This document shows, in pieces, positions 35,922 through 45,441 of a stretch of DNA of 64,000 nucleotides; position 1 is the first letter of the stretch, and every line of letters starts with the position of its first letter. Source of the stretch: Paeniglutamicibacter terrestris (GTDB lineage: Bacteria; Actinomycetota; Actinomycetes; Actinomycetales; Micrococcaceae); NCBI RefSeq assembly GCF_012271785.1, contig NZ_JAAWVT010000001.1, positions 1,054,001 through 1,118,000 of the forward strand, read 5' to 3'. Under the pieces are notes generated by a model. The model had not been told where the DNA came from and did no database searches. It saw only the letters and a program-made list of their open reading frames with translations. The position numbers and the translations under genes were made by a program.

Positions 35922-36187
35922 GGTGATTGCCCTTTTCTCGGTGACGCCCCTAGCGACTTCCCATCTAATGGGATACGCTTCTCTGTGAGCAGGAAAACCA
36001 TAACAAGTGATCCACGGCACAGCAAGGGTTTGGCGGATCCAAAAAATGAAACCGGCGACCACCTGCCTCAAGAACCAGACAAACAGTGACGTCACCAGCC
36101 AATGTCGATGCCGGGGCAGTACGTAGGACACTTTCACGACAACAAGCCAAATGCTCGTCCGGCAGCCCACCAGCAGGAGAAAGCCCC

Positions 36188-36844
36188 ATGACCGAATCGA
36201 CAACCACCAGCAATCGCATGCTTGAACGAGTGGCGTTGGTCCTTGATGCACTCGACGACTCCTCCGCATCGGCCAGCGAATTAGCCAGACGCACGGGATT
36301 GTCGGTCTCAACAGTTCACCGCCTGGCACTATCCATGGTTGACTACGGCTTTTTGCGTCGCGTTGCGGACGGGAACTTCAAGCTCGGGCAGCGCTTTGTC
36401 CGCTCTGCTTTAGAATCGATCGCCTTGCCGATCCTCACGGAGCTGCGCAACAAAACCGGGGAAACCAGTCAACTATGGATACGCCGCGGCGATCGACGAT
36501 TCTGCCAAATCACGGTGGACAGTCAACATGAGCTCAAGGCAACCCTTCCGGTGGGCTCAAGCTTGGACTTGCCCAACGGGTCTAGCGGGCGGCTACTCAC
36601 CCATGATCTCGAGGCGCTGGAATCCGTGGCGGAACATGGCTGGGTCGAATCAGTGGGGCGCCGCACCCCGGGCTTGGGTTCCGTTAGCGCTCCGGTCATG
36701 CTGCGTGACCAGATGATTGCCACGCTCTGCTTGGCGGTGCCGCTGAGCCGTGTGACCGAATCCCCCGGTCGGGACTTTGGTGAATCCGTCGCACGTGCGG
36801 CGCTACAAATTGGTACCGAATTGGACATGAGCAAGAAGCTGTAG
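36188..36844 (+). CDS. IclR family regulator
   Basis: 218 residues. N-terminal winged helix (SASELARRTGLSVSTVHRLALSMVDYGFLRR) and a GAF-like IclR effector domain from about 85, ending earlier than the typical 250 residues. AGGAGA lies 7 bp before ATG at 36188. It diverges from the CoA-transferase/lyase/2HCT genes and is the likely local regulator. It ends 18 bp from the convergent LAL gene. Confidence 0.87.
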   Translation: MTESTTTSNRMLERVALVLDALDDSSASASELARRTGLSVSTVHRLALSMVDYGFLRRVADGNFKLGQRFVRSALESIALPILTELRNKTGETSQLWIRRGDRRFCQITVDSQHELKATLPVGSSLDLPNGSSGRLLTHDLEALESVAEHGWVESVGRRTPGLGSVSAPVMLRDQMIATLCLAVPLSRVTESPGRDFGESVARAALQIGTELDMSKKL

Positions 36845-36862
36845 CCACTCCCCCCTCGACCC

Positions 36863-39181
36863 TTAGAGACCCCATGCCCGCGCGTTGTCTAGGGCATGTT
36901 CCATGTCCGAAGCCTCCAGTTTCCGGTAGAGGCTACGCATTTGGGTCTTGACCGTGTTTTCGGACCGGTAACCTGCCTCGGCAATTTGTCGTCGACTCAT
37001 TCCTGCACGCAGCTGCCTCAGGACCTCCTGTTCGCGTGCGCTGAGTACCGGTCGCTTGGGCATCGGTGCGGGCGCGAGATCCAGCGCATAACCTAGGCGT
37101 TGAAACTCTTCCGGCTCAAGTACCACCGAACGCCCGACCTCGGACCACCCGGGAACCATGCCCAAAATCGACAGCTCGTAAAGTACTCCCGATTCTTGGT
37201 GCAGTCGCTGTAAACGTTGCACCAGCTCTGGAGTGAGGCCTTGAGGGTTCCGTGCGGCGAGATCCAAATACAGGGCAAGGTTCCCCCTGCGCCGCAAACC
37301 CGGGGTAACCGGGACATCTTCAAGGGCAGCCAGCGCCGCGTCGGGATTTCCGTTCAACAGGTGGCCGAGCGCCACGAGCAGTGGATCCCTATTTTCGGCT
37401 CCGCCTCCACGGCGCATCACGCCGCCTTGCAGAATCTCCACCAGCATCAGCGTATCGTCGAACAGCCGCCGGGCCAGCGGGGAGGCCGCCGTGTAGCGAC
37501 GCTCCGCCCGGAGCGAGGAGATCAGCGTCTTCGCGGCCTCAAAATTGCCAACATTGATCTTTTGCAGCGCCAGTTGCTGGGCCTGCACGGGCCAGAATTC
37601 GTCGTGGTCCGGCTTCGGAGGCAACACATCCATGGTCTGTTCAAAGCCCTCATAGTCGAGGCGAGCCAGCGCCAGATAAGCGCGGGCCATGGTTGCACAG
37701 CGGGCCACCAGGCCCCGGCCACAGCTAACATCCCCGATGGTGGCATCATGCTCGGCCAACCAGCGGGCCGCGGCAGCGCTGTCACCTTCCAGTACGTTGA
37801 GCAGGGCCAACTTTCCGGTCACGTCCGCGAGCAGGACGGCCTTCCCAGAGATCTGTGCCCAGTGGAAGCCCGACTCATAGGCCTGGCGCGCTTCGGAATC
37901 TTTACCCGCTAGATATAGAGAAATTCCTGCTTGGAGTTCGGTCAATGCCACCAGCGCCGGATTGAGCCTTTGGGCATCGAGTCCCCGATGCAGCGTCGCT
38001 CGCAAGCGTGCCGCAGCAGTCCCAGCTTCGATATACAACCCCGACATTCGAAGATTAACCGTCTCCAGCATGCCCACGGTCAGTGCGTGGGCATTGGGCT
38101 TGTTAGCCAGCCGTAGCGCATCCTGATGCAGGCGTTGGGCAGTGTGGTTTGTCGCGTAGTCCGGCTCCAACCCGGGGGGCCGAAGAGAAATTGACTGCCT
38201 GTCCACCGAACCGAGAATACGCAGGCCAACTCGCATATATTCGGTCTGTTCCGCAATGAAGTGCGGAATCTTTGACGCAATAATGTCCAGTTGCCGGGGA
38301 TTGCCGATGAAAACATCCACCCAATGCTCCAGCAACAGGTCCAGCAACGCCGGCCAACGCCGATGGGCCACGGCAGAATCCACGGCCGCCTCCACCCCAT
38401 GGATTGCCGCCATGGCGTTGACGGCAGCTCTTTCCAGAGCCACAACACGTCCGCTGCCACGCAATCCGACGCGTTCCACCAATATCTGCCGCACCATCCG
38501 CGGCATCATCCAGCCGCCTAGACCGTCGGGCTGCACCAGACCCGCCTGGACGAGATCCTCCAGCGTGTGCACCACCGGGGAAAATTCGCCATAGAAGGCC
38601 TCAACCGTGCGCCCGTCGAATAGGGGCAAGAACGCGGCGTCGCCCAAAGCCCCGGTGGGGTCACGGTGAGCCAGCCAGCGGGCCAATCCTCCCGCGATGC
38701 TCTGCCGGGCGCGAGTGCTGGCCTGCGGATCATCGGAAAGGATGAGCAGGGCCGCCAGCCATCCCCCAGTCAATTGGTGGAGGCGGTGTGCATCGGGCTG
38801 ATCGGCCCGCGTTTCCGAGCCAACAAACTGCCCGATTTCCGCGAGATTCAACAACAGGTCCCCTTGATTGGCGACGAGGCACGGGGTACGCGAGGTCAGA
38901 GCCCAGATCGAAGCCGCTGGCGGCAGGATGACGGCAAGGTGCAGCCCGGGATCCGAATGAAGCCGTTGCACCAGGTGATCCACTGCGAGGACCACGTCAA
39001 TTCCCCCGCCGGACCAGTCAAGTACTTCGCCGGAGCGGTTCCCGAGCCACGAGCGCGCAAAATACCCGCGGCCTGTCCCGGCCGCGGACCTGATGAAGAG
39101 CAACCTGCAGTTTCCATCGGCCCGCGAGAGGAATCTGGGCAGGGCAGGATGAACATCCGGCAGACCGGAGGCAGCCCCCAT
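36863..39181 (-). CDS. large LuxR-type (LAL/MalT-like) regulator
   Basis: 772 residues. The C-terminal LuxR helix-turn-helix (LSAREQEVLRQLRAGMSRRQIAEAGYRSENTVKTQM) is clear. The middle is helical and TPR-like. The N-terminal ATPase-like part is degenerate: where MalT has a Walker A lysine, this protein reads SAAGTGRGYF (about 32-41), with no GKT/GKS. GGAG 4 bp before ATG at 39181 fixes the start; the open frame runs 102 codons further. Targets are unknown; neighbours are IclR (convergent) and SulP (divergent). Confidence 0.82.
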   Translation of the reverse strand: MGAASGLPDVHPALPRFLSRADGNCRLLFIRSAAGTGRGYFARSWLGNRSGEVLDWSGGGIDVVLAVDHLVQRLHSDPGLHLAVILPPAASIWALTSRTPCLVANQGDLLLNLAEIGQFVGSETRADQPDAHRLHQLTGGWLAALLILSDDPQASTRARQSIAGGLARWLAHRDPTGALGDAAFLPLFDGRTVEAFYGEFSPVVHTLEDLVQAGLVQPDGLGGWMMPRMVRQILVERVGLRGSGRVVALERAAVNAMAAIHGVEAAVDSAVAHRRWPALLDLLLEHWVDVFIGNPRQLDIIASKIPHFIAEQTEYMRVGLRILGSVDRQSISLRPPGLEPDYATNHTAQRLHQDALRLANKPNAHALTVGMLETVNLRMSGLYIEAGTAAARLRATLHRGLDAQRLNPALVALTELQAGISLYLAGKDSEARQAYESGFHWAQISGKAVLLADVTGKLALLNVLEGDSAAAARWLAEHDATIGDVSCGRGLVARCATMARAYLALARLDYEGFEQTMDVLPPKPDHDEFWPVQAQQLALQKINVGNFEAAKTLISSLRAERRYTAASPLARRLFDDTLMLVEILQGGVMRRGGGAENRDPLLVALGHLLNGNPDAALAALEDVPVTPGLRRRGNLALYLDLAARNPQGLTPELVQRLQRLHQESGVLYELSILGMVPGWSEVGRSVVLEPEEFQRLGYALDLAPAPMPKRPVLSAREQEVLRQLRAGMSRRQIAEAGYRSENTVKTQMRSLYRKLEASDMEHALDNARAWGL

Positions 39182-39537
39182 TTGACTCCTGCTCCTCATG
39201 CACTTTTTCCCGGCCCGACGCCGGGCTATTTGGTACCTCATCCTAAGCGGCAATCCCCCTATCCTGCCCTCCTCATGCCGGTATAAATCGGACTCCGATT
39301 CCGCTGCCGGAGTCGCTGTGGAAATCAGCCGCGCAAGCGTACCGAGCCGCCGCTGGCGAAGTCTCAGGTGGGCGCTGATAATCCGATCCATTCCACCCAC
39401 CGATCGAGCTGCCCGTACCTCCCCTAGAATTGGACTTGATTCCGGTTTTCCCGCACTGCCACGGTCTATCAGTTCTTCGAACGCCACGTGTCCTTCGGGA
39501 TTAGCCGATCCACCGCACCTGCCTTTTCGAACGGACC
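39182..39537. other. gene-free stretch between the LAL and SulP genes
   Basis: 356 bp. Open minus-strand frame continuous with the LAL gene, but without a ribosome site or family similarity. Presumed divergent promoters; I see no strong operator or hairpin. Confidence 0.5.
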
Positions 39538-41049
39538 ATGTTCATGCCCTCCTTGCCCGCCTCCGCGGCCATCCCCTCACCGGATGAACGCCAATCGATC
39601 CGACGCACCCTACGCTCCCCCAAGCGTCTGGGCATCGAGATCCTCGGCGGACTGGTGGTGGCACTGGCACTGATCCCGGAAGCAATCGCGTTCTCCGTCA
39701 TCGCGGGAGTTGACCCGCGCGTGGGACTGTTCTCGGCTTTCACCATGGCCGTGACCATCGCGTTTGTGGGTGGCCGCCCGGCGATGATCTCTGCAGCCAC
39801 CGGTGCCGTGGCCCTGGTCATCGCACCCCTGGTGGCTAGTCACGGGGTGAATTATTTGGTGGCCGCAATCCTGCTGGCCGGAGTCTTCCAGATCCTCTTG
39901 GCGGTGCTGGGCGTGGCCAAATTGATGCGCTTTATCCCCCGACAGGTCATGGTCGGGTTTGTGAACGCCCTATCGATTCTGGTGTTTATAGCGCAACTTC
40001 AGGAACTCATCAATGTGCCCTGGATGGTTTATCCCCTGTTGGCACTTGCGCTGCTGATCATCTTCGGCCTGCCGAAGCTCACCACCAGGGTCCCCGCCCC
40101 ATTGGTGGCCATCGTGATGCTCACGCTCATCACGGTACTCGGAGCCATCACCGTTCCCACCGTGGGCGACAAGGGCGCCCTACCCACCAGCCTGCCCGAG
40201 CTATTTTTCCCGCAGATCCCACTGACCTTCGAGACCCTCAAGGTCATCGCCCCCTATGCACTTGCCGTGGCCTTCGTGGGCCTGCTCGAATCTCTGATGA
40301 CGGCCAAGCTGGTGGACGATGTGACGGACACCCGCTCGAGTAAAACCCGGGAGGCTTGGGGTCAAGGGGTGGCCAACCTGGTCACCGGCTTATTTGGCGG
40401 TATGGGTGGCTGTGCCATGATCGGCCAGACCATGATCAACGTGAAGGTCTCCGGAGCGCGAACGCGCATCTCCACCTTCCTGGCCGGAGTCTTTTTGCTG
40501 GTGTTGGTGGTCGTCTTTGGTGACGTGGTGGCGCTGATCCCGATGGCCGCACTCGTGGCGGTGATGATCTTCGTTTCCTGGGCGACCTTCGACTGGCACT
40601 CGATCCGGCCCAGCACGCTGCGGCGCATGCCCAAGAGCGAAACCGCCGTCATGATCATCACGGTGCTGGCCACGGTGTTCTCACACAACTTGGCCGTCGG
40701 GGTGGGCGCCGGCGTGCTCAGCGCGATGGTGCTCTTCGCCCGCCGAGTGGCGCACTTTGTCACGGTGACACGTACCGTGGATGCGGCGGGCGAAACCGCC
40801 ACCTACACGGTCAACGGCGAGCTCTTTTTTGCCTCGTCCAACGACCTCTACACCCAGTTCCAGTACGCACTGGACCCGGCGCACGTGGTCATCGACATGC
40901 ACGCCTCGCACCTCTGGGACGTTTCCACGCTGGCTGCGCTTGAAGCCATCACCGCCAAGTATGAGGCCGCCGGCAAACTGGTTCAGATCGTGGGCCTCAA
41001 CGAGGCAAGCGCCGCCATGCGCCAGCGCATGGCCGGACACCTGGGCTAA
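39538..41049 (+). CDS. SulP family anion transporter with STAS domain
   Basis: 503 residues. About 11-12 hydrophobic segments from GIEILGGLVVALALIPEAIAFS onward, with the SulP blocks GGRPAMISAATGAVALVIAPL and GLFGGMGGCAMIGQTMINVKVSG. A C-terminal STAS domain begins near 410 (TYTVNGELFFASSNDLYTQF). The family carries sulfate or bicarbonate in bacteria; the Gly-rich G-G-M-G-G-C-A block resembles BicA-like carriers, but specificity is unresolved. ATG at 39538 or 39544; neither has a good ribosome site. Confidence 0.88.
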   Translation: MFMPSLPASAAIPSPDERQSIRRTLRSPKRLGIEILGGLVVALALIPEAIAFSVIAGVDPRVGLFSAFTMAVTIAFVGGRPAMISAATGAVALVIAPLVASHGVNYLVAAILLAGVFQILLAVLGVAKLMRFIPRQVMVGFVNALSILVFIAQLQELINVPWMVYPLLALALLIIFGLPKLTTRVPAPLVAIVMLTLITVLGAITVPTVGDKGALPTSLPELFFPQIPLTFETLKVIAPYALAVAFVGLLESLMTAKLVDDVTDTRSSKTREAWGQGVANLVTGLFGGMGGCAMIGQTMINVKVSGARTRISTFLAGVFLLVLVVVFGDVVALIPMAALVAVMIFVSWATFDWHSIRPSTLRRMPKSETAVMIITVLATVFSHNLAVGVGAGVLSAMVLFARRVAHFVTVTRTVDAAGETATYTVNGELFFASSNDLYTQFQYALDPAHVVIDMHASHLWDVSTLAALEAITAKYEAAGKLVQIVGLNEASAAMRQRMAGHLG

Positions 41050-41088
41050 ACACCGACGGGGGTAGATCATCGCAATTCCAGTGGTTAT

Positions 41089-41103
41089 ATGCCTCAAAGG
41101 CAT
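41089..41103. terminator. short hairpin between SulP and XRE genes
   Basis: ATGCCT-CAA-AGGCAT between convergent genes. Short stem without a T-run; weak. Confidence 0.25.
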
Positions 41104-41172
41104 CGAATGGCCCGAAAATTCCTGGGCATCCGCCGCTAACGAGAATTCGGTGCGATACGCGGGCACGATCGT

Positions 41173-42069
41173 CTAGTGGTCGGCGGATTTCTTGGTGGTG
41201 GGGTCGGTGATGTGCGCGGCGTATTCGGTAGCTGCCCAGGAAGCGAGCAGCCGCAACGCCTGTTCGGAGCCGGTGCCAGGTTCGGCGGCGTAGATGGTGA
41301 GGGTCAGTCCGGGCTCAGCCGCCATTTCCAGACCTTCATACGCCAACGTGATTTCACCAACGATCGGGTGGTGGAAGGTCTTGGAACCGGCCCCGTGGTG
41401 GCGGACGTTGTGGGCGCTCCACAGGCGCCGAAAGTCCGCCGAACGGGTGCTCAGTTCACCAATGAGATCGTGGAGATCCTTGTTGTGCGGATCGCGTGAT
41501 GCCTCGGTGCGCAGAATGGCGACGTTGATTTCAGCAAAGAGTTCCCAGTCGGGGTAGAAATCGCGGGCCCGAGCGTCGAGGAAGGCGTGTCGGGCAATGT
41601 TCGGCGGCTGCCCGGGCATGTCATAAACGTCCTTGTAGAAGGCACGGGCCAGCGGGTTGACGGCGAGGATGTCCATGCGTCCATTGCGCACAAATGCCGG
41701 TCCCGCAGTGATGGCGTCCAGCACCCACTGCAGGGATTGGTGCGCCGCCCAGGTTTTGGGATTCCGTCGACGCGGAGGCCTAGCCACGGGGCTGGCCGCG
41801 TGGGCGAGGTCAAAGAGATGGGCTCGTTCGGCTTCGTCAAGCCGCAACGCCTTGGCGAGAGCATCGAGGATTTCGGGTGAGACACCACTGATGGAGCCGC
41901 GTTCGATGCGGGTGTAGTACTCGATGCTGACACCGGCCAGGGTGGCGACTTCGTTTCGGCGCAGTCCCTTGACCCTCCGGTTGGTGCCGGTGGGGAGGCC
42001 AACCTGTTCGGGAGTGACGTTGGCTCGGCGCGAGGAGAGAAATTCGCTGACTTCCGATCGATTGTCCAT
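41173..42069 (-). CDS. XRE family regulator with MmyB-like domain
   Basis: 298 residues. N-terminal XRE helix-turn-helix (LRRNEVATLAGVSIEYYTRIERGSISGVSPEIL), then the MmyB-like ligand domain with WVLDAITAGPAFVRNGRMDILAVNPLARA. This pairing is very common in actinobacteria and usually controls a neighbouring oxidoreductase or efflux gene. It diverges from an MFS efflux gene 265 bp away, the likely target. Confidence 0.88.
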   Translation of the reverse strand: MDNRSEVSEFLSSRRANVTPEQVGLPTGTNRRVKGLRRNEVATLAGVSIEYYTRIERGSISGVSPEILDALAKALRLDEAERAHLFDLAHAASPVARPPRRRNPKTWAAHQSLQWVLDAITAGPAFVRNGRMDILAVNPLARAFYKDVYDMPGQPPNIARHAFLDARARDFYPDWELFAEINVAILRTEASRDPHNKDLHDLIGELSTRSADFRRLWSAHNVRHHGAGSKTFHHPIVGEITLAYEGLEMAAEPGLTLTIYAAEPGTGSEQALRLLASWAATEYAAHITDPTTKKSADH

Positions 42070-42333
42070 GCTCCCACGGTAGACGAGACCAGCGCTCGGT
42101 GGGAGTCCCTCTCGGTACCACCATCGTCAGAGACTCCTTCCCGCGGTCAACGAGTCGGCGCCCAACCAATTCTCGATCCATTCCACGTCACTTTGTCGGC
42201 GAAGGGGGCACTGTTGGTACCCCTCCCCACGCGGACTCCCGCAGCGGGCGAACCTGCTGTTTGATGGAGATGAGAAAGCCAGCAACCCACGTGCCGGTGG
42301 CGCTAGCCGCCACAGCAAGCAGGGAGAACAACC

Positions 42334-43608
42334 TTGACCAAAGAACCCATCTCGAGCCGCGCCGAAAGCGACGGTGCCACTCCCAGAATCGGCGCGGGAG
42401 CGACAAAACTTGCCGAAGCGCTACCGTCCACAACCGTGTTCCCGCCAGTTCCAGAGGACCGGCTGCCCGTGCCAGCACTGCTCGTCATGGCACTCATGGG
42501 GTTCATCCTGATTGCCACCGAAACCATGCCGGCGGGTCTGCTGCCGCAGATCGCCAGCGGGCTGGGCATCGCCGAGGCCACCGCGGGTCAAATGGTCAGC
42601 GCCTACGCGCTGGGCACGGTAGTTCTCACGATCCCCGCCATCGCACTGACCCGCGGGATGCGACGCAAGCCCGTTTTCCTCGTAGCCATCGCCGGCTTCC
42701 TGGTGACAAACATCGTCGCGGCAGCCTCAGCGGACATCGCACTTTCCTTGTCGGCCAGGTTCGCCGCCGGAGCCTTTTCCGGACTGGCGTGGGGCATGAT
42801 GGCCGGTTACGCACGCCGCATTTCCGCTCCGAAGTTCGCCGGACGGGCCCTGGCCATTGCCTCGATCGGCACCCCACTCGGCCTGGCCGTGGGCACGCCC
42901 CTCGGGTCATGGCTGGGCACCACCTTCGACTGGCGCTTCTCCTTCTGGGCGCTGTCCGTGCTGACGGTTCTCACGGGCCTGCTCGCACTGGCAATCGTTC
43001 CCGATGCACCGGGCCAGCGCGCCGAATCCCAAACCCCCATGGTGCGCGTGTTCGCCATCCCCGGGGTATCGGTGATCCTCGTGGTCATCTTCGCGTGGAT
43101 GCTGGCGCATAACACCCTCTACACCTACATCGCCGCCTATCTGCGCACGACGAATCTCGCCATCACGGTGGATGTGGCACTGGTGGTGTTCGGTGTGTCC
43201 GCCCTGATGGGCATCTGGATTACCGGTGCCCTCATTGACCGGGCACCGAGGCCACTTATCCTGGCCAGCCTCTCCCTCTTCTTGGTCGCTGGTCTCATCT
43301 TCATCGCCGGAAGCCAATCACTTGTTGCCGTGCTGGTGGCTCTTGCCCTGTGGGGCATCGCTTTCGGTGGGGCGGCGCCGCAATTGCAGAGTGCCATCAG
43401 TGCCGCCAGCGGAGAGAACGCGGATATCGCCAATTCCCTGCTCGGTGTCGCATTCAACGTCGCCATCTTCTGCGCGGGCATCGTGGGTGCCGTTTTGATC
43501 AGCGCCGCCGACGGTGCAATCCTGCCCGTCCTGATGGTCACCTTGGCAGCAGCGGCCCTGACCATCGCTCTCATGGCTCGTCGTTACGCTTTCCCTTCTG
43601 CTCGTTAG
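42334..43608 (+). CDS. MFS efflux transporter, DHA1 family
   Basis: 424 residues with about 12 hydrophobic segments from residue 50. GLLPQIASGLGIAEATAGQMVSAYALGTV is the start of the drug:H+ antiporter-1 (AraJ/chloramphenicol-exporter-like) fold, with motif C-type glycines later. It starts at TTG, supported by AGGGAG 7 bp upstream. A GTGGCG/CGCCAC hairpin (42297-42313) sits just upstream of the ribosome site. Divergent from the XRE gene; probable exporter of a small metabolite or drug. Confidence 0.85.
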   Translation: MTKEPISSRAESDGATPRIGAGATKLAEALPSTTVFPPVPEDRLPVPALLVMALMGFILIATETMPAGLLPQIASGLGIAEATAGQMVSAYALGTVVLTIPAIALTRGMRRKPVFLVAIAGFLVTNIVAAASADIALSLSARFAAGAFSGLAWGMMAGYARRISAPKFAGRALAIASIGTPLGLAVGTPLGSWLGTTFDWRFSFWALSVLTVLTGLLALAIVPDAPGQRAESQTPMVRVFAIPGVSVILVVIFAWMLAHNTLYTYIAAYLRTTNLAITVDVALVVFGVSALMGIWITGALIDRAPRPLILASLSLFLVAGLIFIAGSQSLVAVLVALALWGIAFGGAAPQLQSAISAASGENADIANSLLGVAFNVAIFCAGIVGAVLISAADGAILPVLMVTLAAAALTIALMARRYAFPSAR

Positions 43609-43691
43609 GCCCCCGGCAAACGAGTCAGCCGCACAAGACCCGCCGCACCCCACATCGAATACCACCGACCAGAGTCCAGGAGACTCGACGA

Positions 43692-44228
43692 ATGTCTAGA
43701 AATCACATCACTGCCGGAGCCCTGGGGCTCTTGCTGGCCCTCACCGGTTGCGCTCAGACCGGGGCCGACATTCCCTCGACCCCGGCAACTGGCACGGCGC
43801 CAGGCTCCAGCTCCGCGACGAGCCCGACAGCGCCCGAATCAACAGCCTCGGAAACAGGTACCGAACAGTTACCCGTCGTGCGCTTCACCTCGGGGCAAAC
43901 GTCCATTGATGTCACCATCACACCGGATAACCCCACCGCCAAGGACTTCCTCTCGATGCTCCCGCTCACCGTACCTGTCGAGGAATTCGCGGGGCGGGAG
44001 AAGCTCGCCGATTTGCCGCGGGAACTCGCGACCGAAGGTTCCCCGGGTTCGGACCCCGTGGACGGTGACTTAATCTACTTCAAGCCGTGGGGAAACCTCG
44101 GTTTCTACTACAACACCGCGGGCATCGGCTATTCGGAGCAAACCATCCACCTTGGAACCTATGACGCCACGGCCGAAGAATTGAAACTTCTTGAGGGCAG
44201 TGACATCACGATCTCTCGTCTCGACTAA
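43692..44228 (+). CDS. lipoprotein with cyclophilin-like domain
   Basis: 178 residues. Signal peptide with lipobox LTGC at residues about 17-20, then a 40-residue S/T/P/G tether, then a domain of about 110 residues. VRFTSGQTSIDVTITPDNPTAKDFLSMLP, GDLIYFKPWGNLGFYYN and the end are typical of the cyclophilin-like (DUF/Cyclophil_like2) family of unknown function. AGGAGA precedes the ATG. It lies 83 bp after the MFS gene and 60 bp before the PQQ enzyme, likely co-transcribed. Confidence 0.78.
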   Translation: MSRNHITAGALGLLLALTGCAQTGADIPSTPATGTAPGSSSATSPTAPESTASETGTEQLPVVRFTSGQTSIDVTITPDNPTAKDFLSMLPLTVPVEEFAGREKLADLPRELATEGSPGSDPVDGDLIYFKPWGNLGFYYNTAGIGYSEQTIHLGTYDATAEELKLLEGSDITISRLD

Positions 44229-44288
44229 GTCGGGAACATCGACCACTCTAGGACCATCGCAAGAACCCGGAATCGTCAGGAGAAAACC

Positions 44289-45437
44289 TTGAAGAAACTA
44301 CGAACAGCATCGCTGCTGGCCGCCGGAGCCGGGATCAGCGTCCTGCTGACCTCTTGTATCCCAACGCCTCCGGCCCAGCCCTCGCCCCCGCTCACCTCAT
44401 CGGCCGAGACCTCAACGCCGCCCTCGTCACCCTCCACGTCGGCGTCGGGAACGGGATCGGGATCGGCCGGGGCCGCGACACCCACAGGCACGCCACGGGT
44501 AGTCTCCAGCGACCTAGAGGCGCCCTGGTCGGTGGTATTCCGTGACGGCACAGCTTTGGTCAGCGAACGCGACAGTGCTCGCATCCTTGAACTGGCCGAG
44601 GACGGCAGCTCGCGTGCCATCGGGACAGTTCCCGGGGTGGCCGGTTCTGGCGAGGGCGGCCTGCTGGGCCTAGCGGTTGATGAGCAAGGACGGCTGTATG
44701 TCTACTCGACGGGTGCCGAGGAAAACCGAATCCAACGCTTTGATATCACCGGCGAGCGCGGCGCCCTGGCGCTGGGTGATGCCGAGACGATTCTTGATGG
44801 AATCCCCTCGGCGAGCTACCACGACGGAGGTCGCCTGGCCTTTGGCCCGGACGGGATGCTCTATGCCACCGTGGGTGATGCCGGACAAGCCAGCCAGGCC
44901 CAGGACGTGGAGTCCTTGGCCGGCAAGATCCTGCGAATGACCCCAGATGGCAGCGCCCCCAATGACAATCCGTTCGACGGTTCGATGGTCTACAGCTATG
45001 GGCACCGCAACCCGCAGGGACTCGCGTGGGCCAAGGACGGGACGATGTTTGCCACCGAGTTCGGCCAAAACACCTGGGACGAGCTGAACATCATCACCCC
45101 CGGCGCCAACTACGGGTGGCCAACGGTCGAGGGCATTCAGGAGGCCGAGGGATTCACGAACCCGGTGCAGCAGTGGACCCCCGATACGGCCAGTCCCAGC
45201 GGCATGACCCACGTGGATGGGACGCTGTTCATCGCCAACCTGCGCGGCTCGGTGCTACGCACGGTGCCGGTCAATGACCCCACCACGTTCACCGACCATT
45301 ACGCCGGGCAGTACGGCCGCATTCGCGATGTCACCCTAGCCCCAAACGGGGAGTTGTGGTTCCTGACCAACAACACCGATGGTCGCGGGACGCCGAGTCC
45401 AGAAGATGACCGCATCCTCGGCGTGGATCTGGAGTAG
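44289..45437 (+). CDS. PQQ-dependent sugar dehydrogenase-like lipoprotein
   Basis: 382 residues, TTG start with CAGGAGA upstream. Lipobox LLTSC and a long S/T/P/G-rich linker, then a six-bladed propeller of the soluble glucose/sorbosone dehydrogenase family: LEAPWSVVFRDGTALVSERDS, GEGGLLGLAVD, YHDGGRLAFGPDGMLYATVGDA with the catalytic-type His, and YSYGHRNPQGLAW. It would oxidise sugars outside the membrane if PQQ is available. I see no PQQ genes in the window, so the enzyme may depend on external PQQ or bind another ligand. Confidence 0.85.
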   Translation: MKKLRTASLLAAGAGISVLLTSCIPTPPAQPSPPLTSSAETSTPPSSPSTSASGTGSGSAGAATPTGTPRVVSSDLEAPWSVVFRDGTALVSERDSARILELAEDGSSRAIGTVPGVAGSGEGGLLGLAVDEQGRLYVYSTGAEENRIQRFDITGERGALALGDAETILDGIPSASYHDGGRLAFGPDGMLYATVGDAGQASQAQDVESLAGKILRMTPDGSAPNDNPFDGSMVYSYGHRNPQGLAWAKDGTMFATEFGQNTWDELNIITPGANYGWPTVEGIQEAEGFTNPVQQWTPDTASPSGMTHVDGTLFIANLRGSVLRTVPVNDPTTFTDHYAGQYGRIRDVTLAPNGELWFLTNNTDGRGTPSPEDDRILGVDLE

Positions 45438-45441
45438 AAAT

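Noticed and set aside
39182-39487. N-terminal extension of the LAL regulator
   Set aside because: Open only because of GC bias; a strong GGAG lies at the 39181 start and the extension resembles no protein domain.
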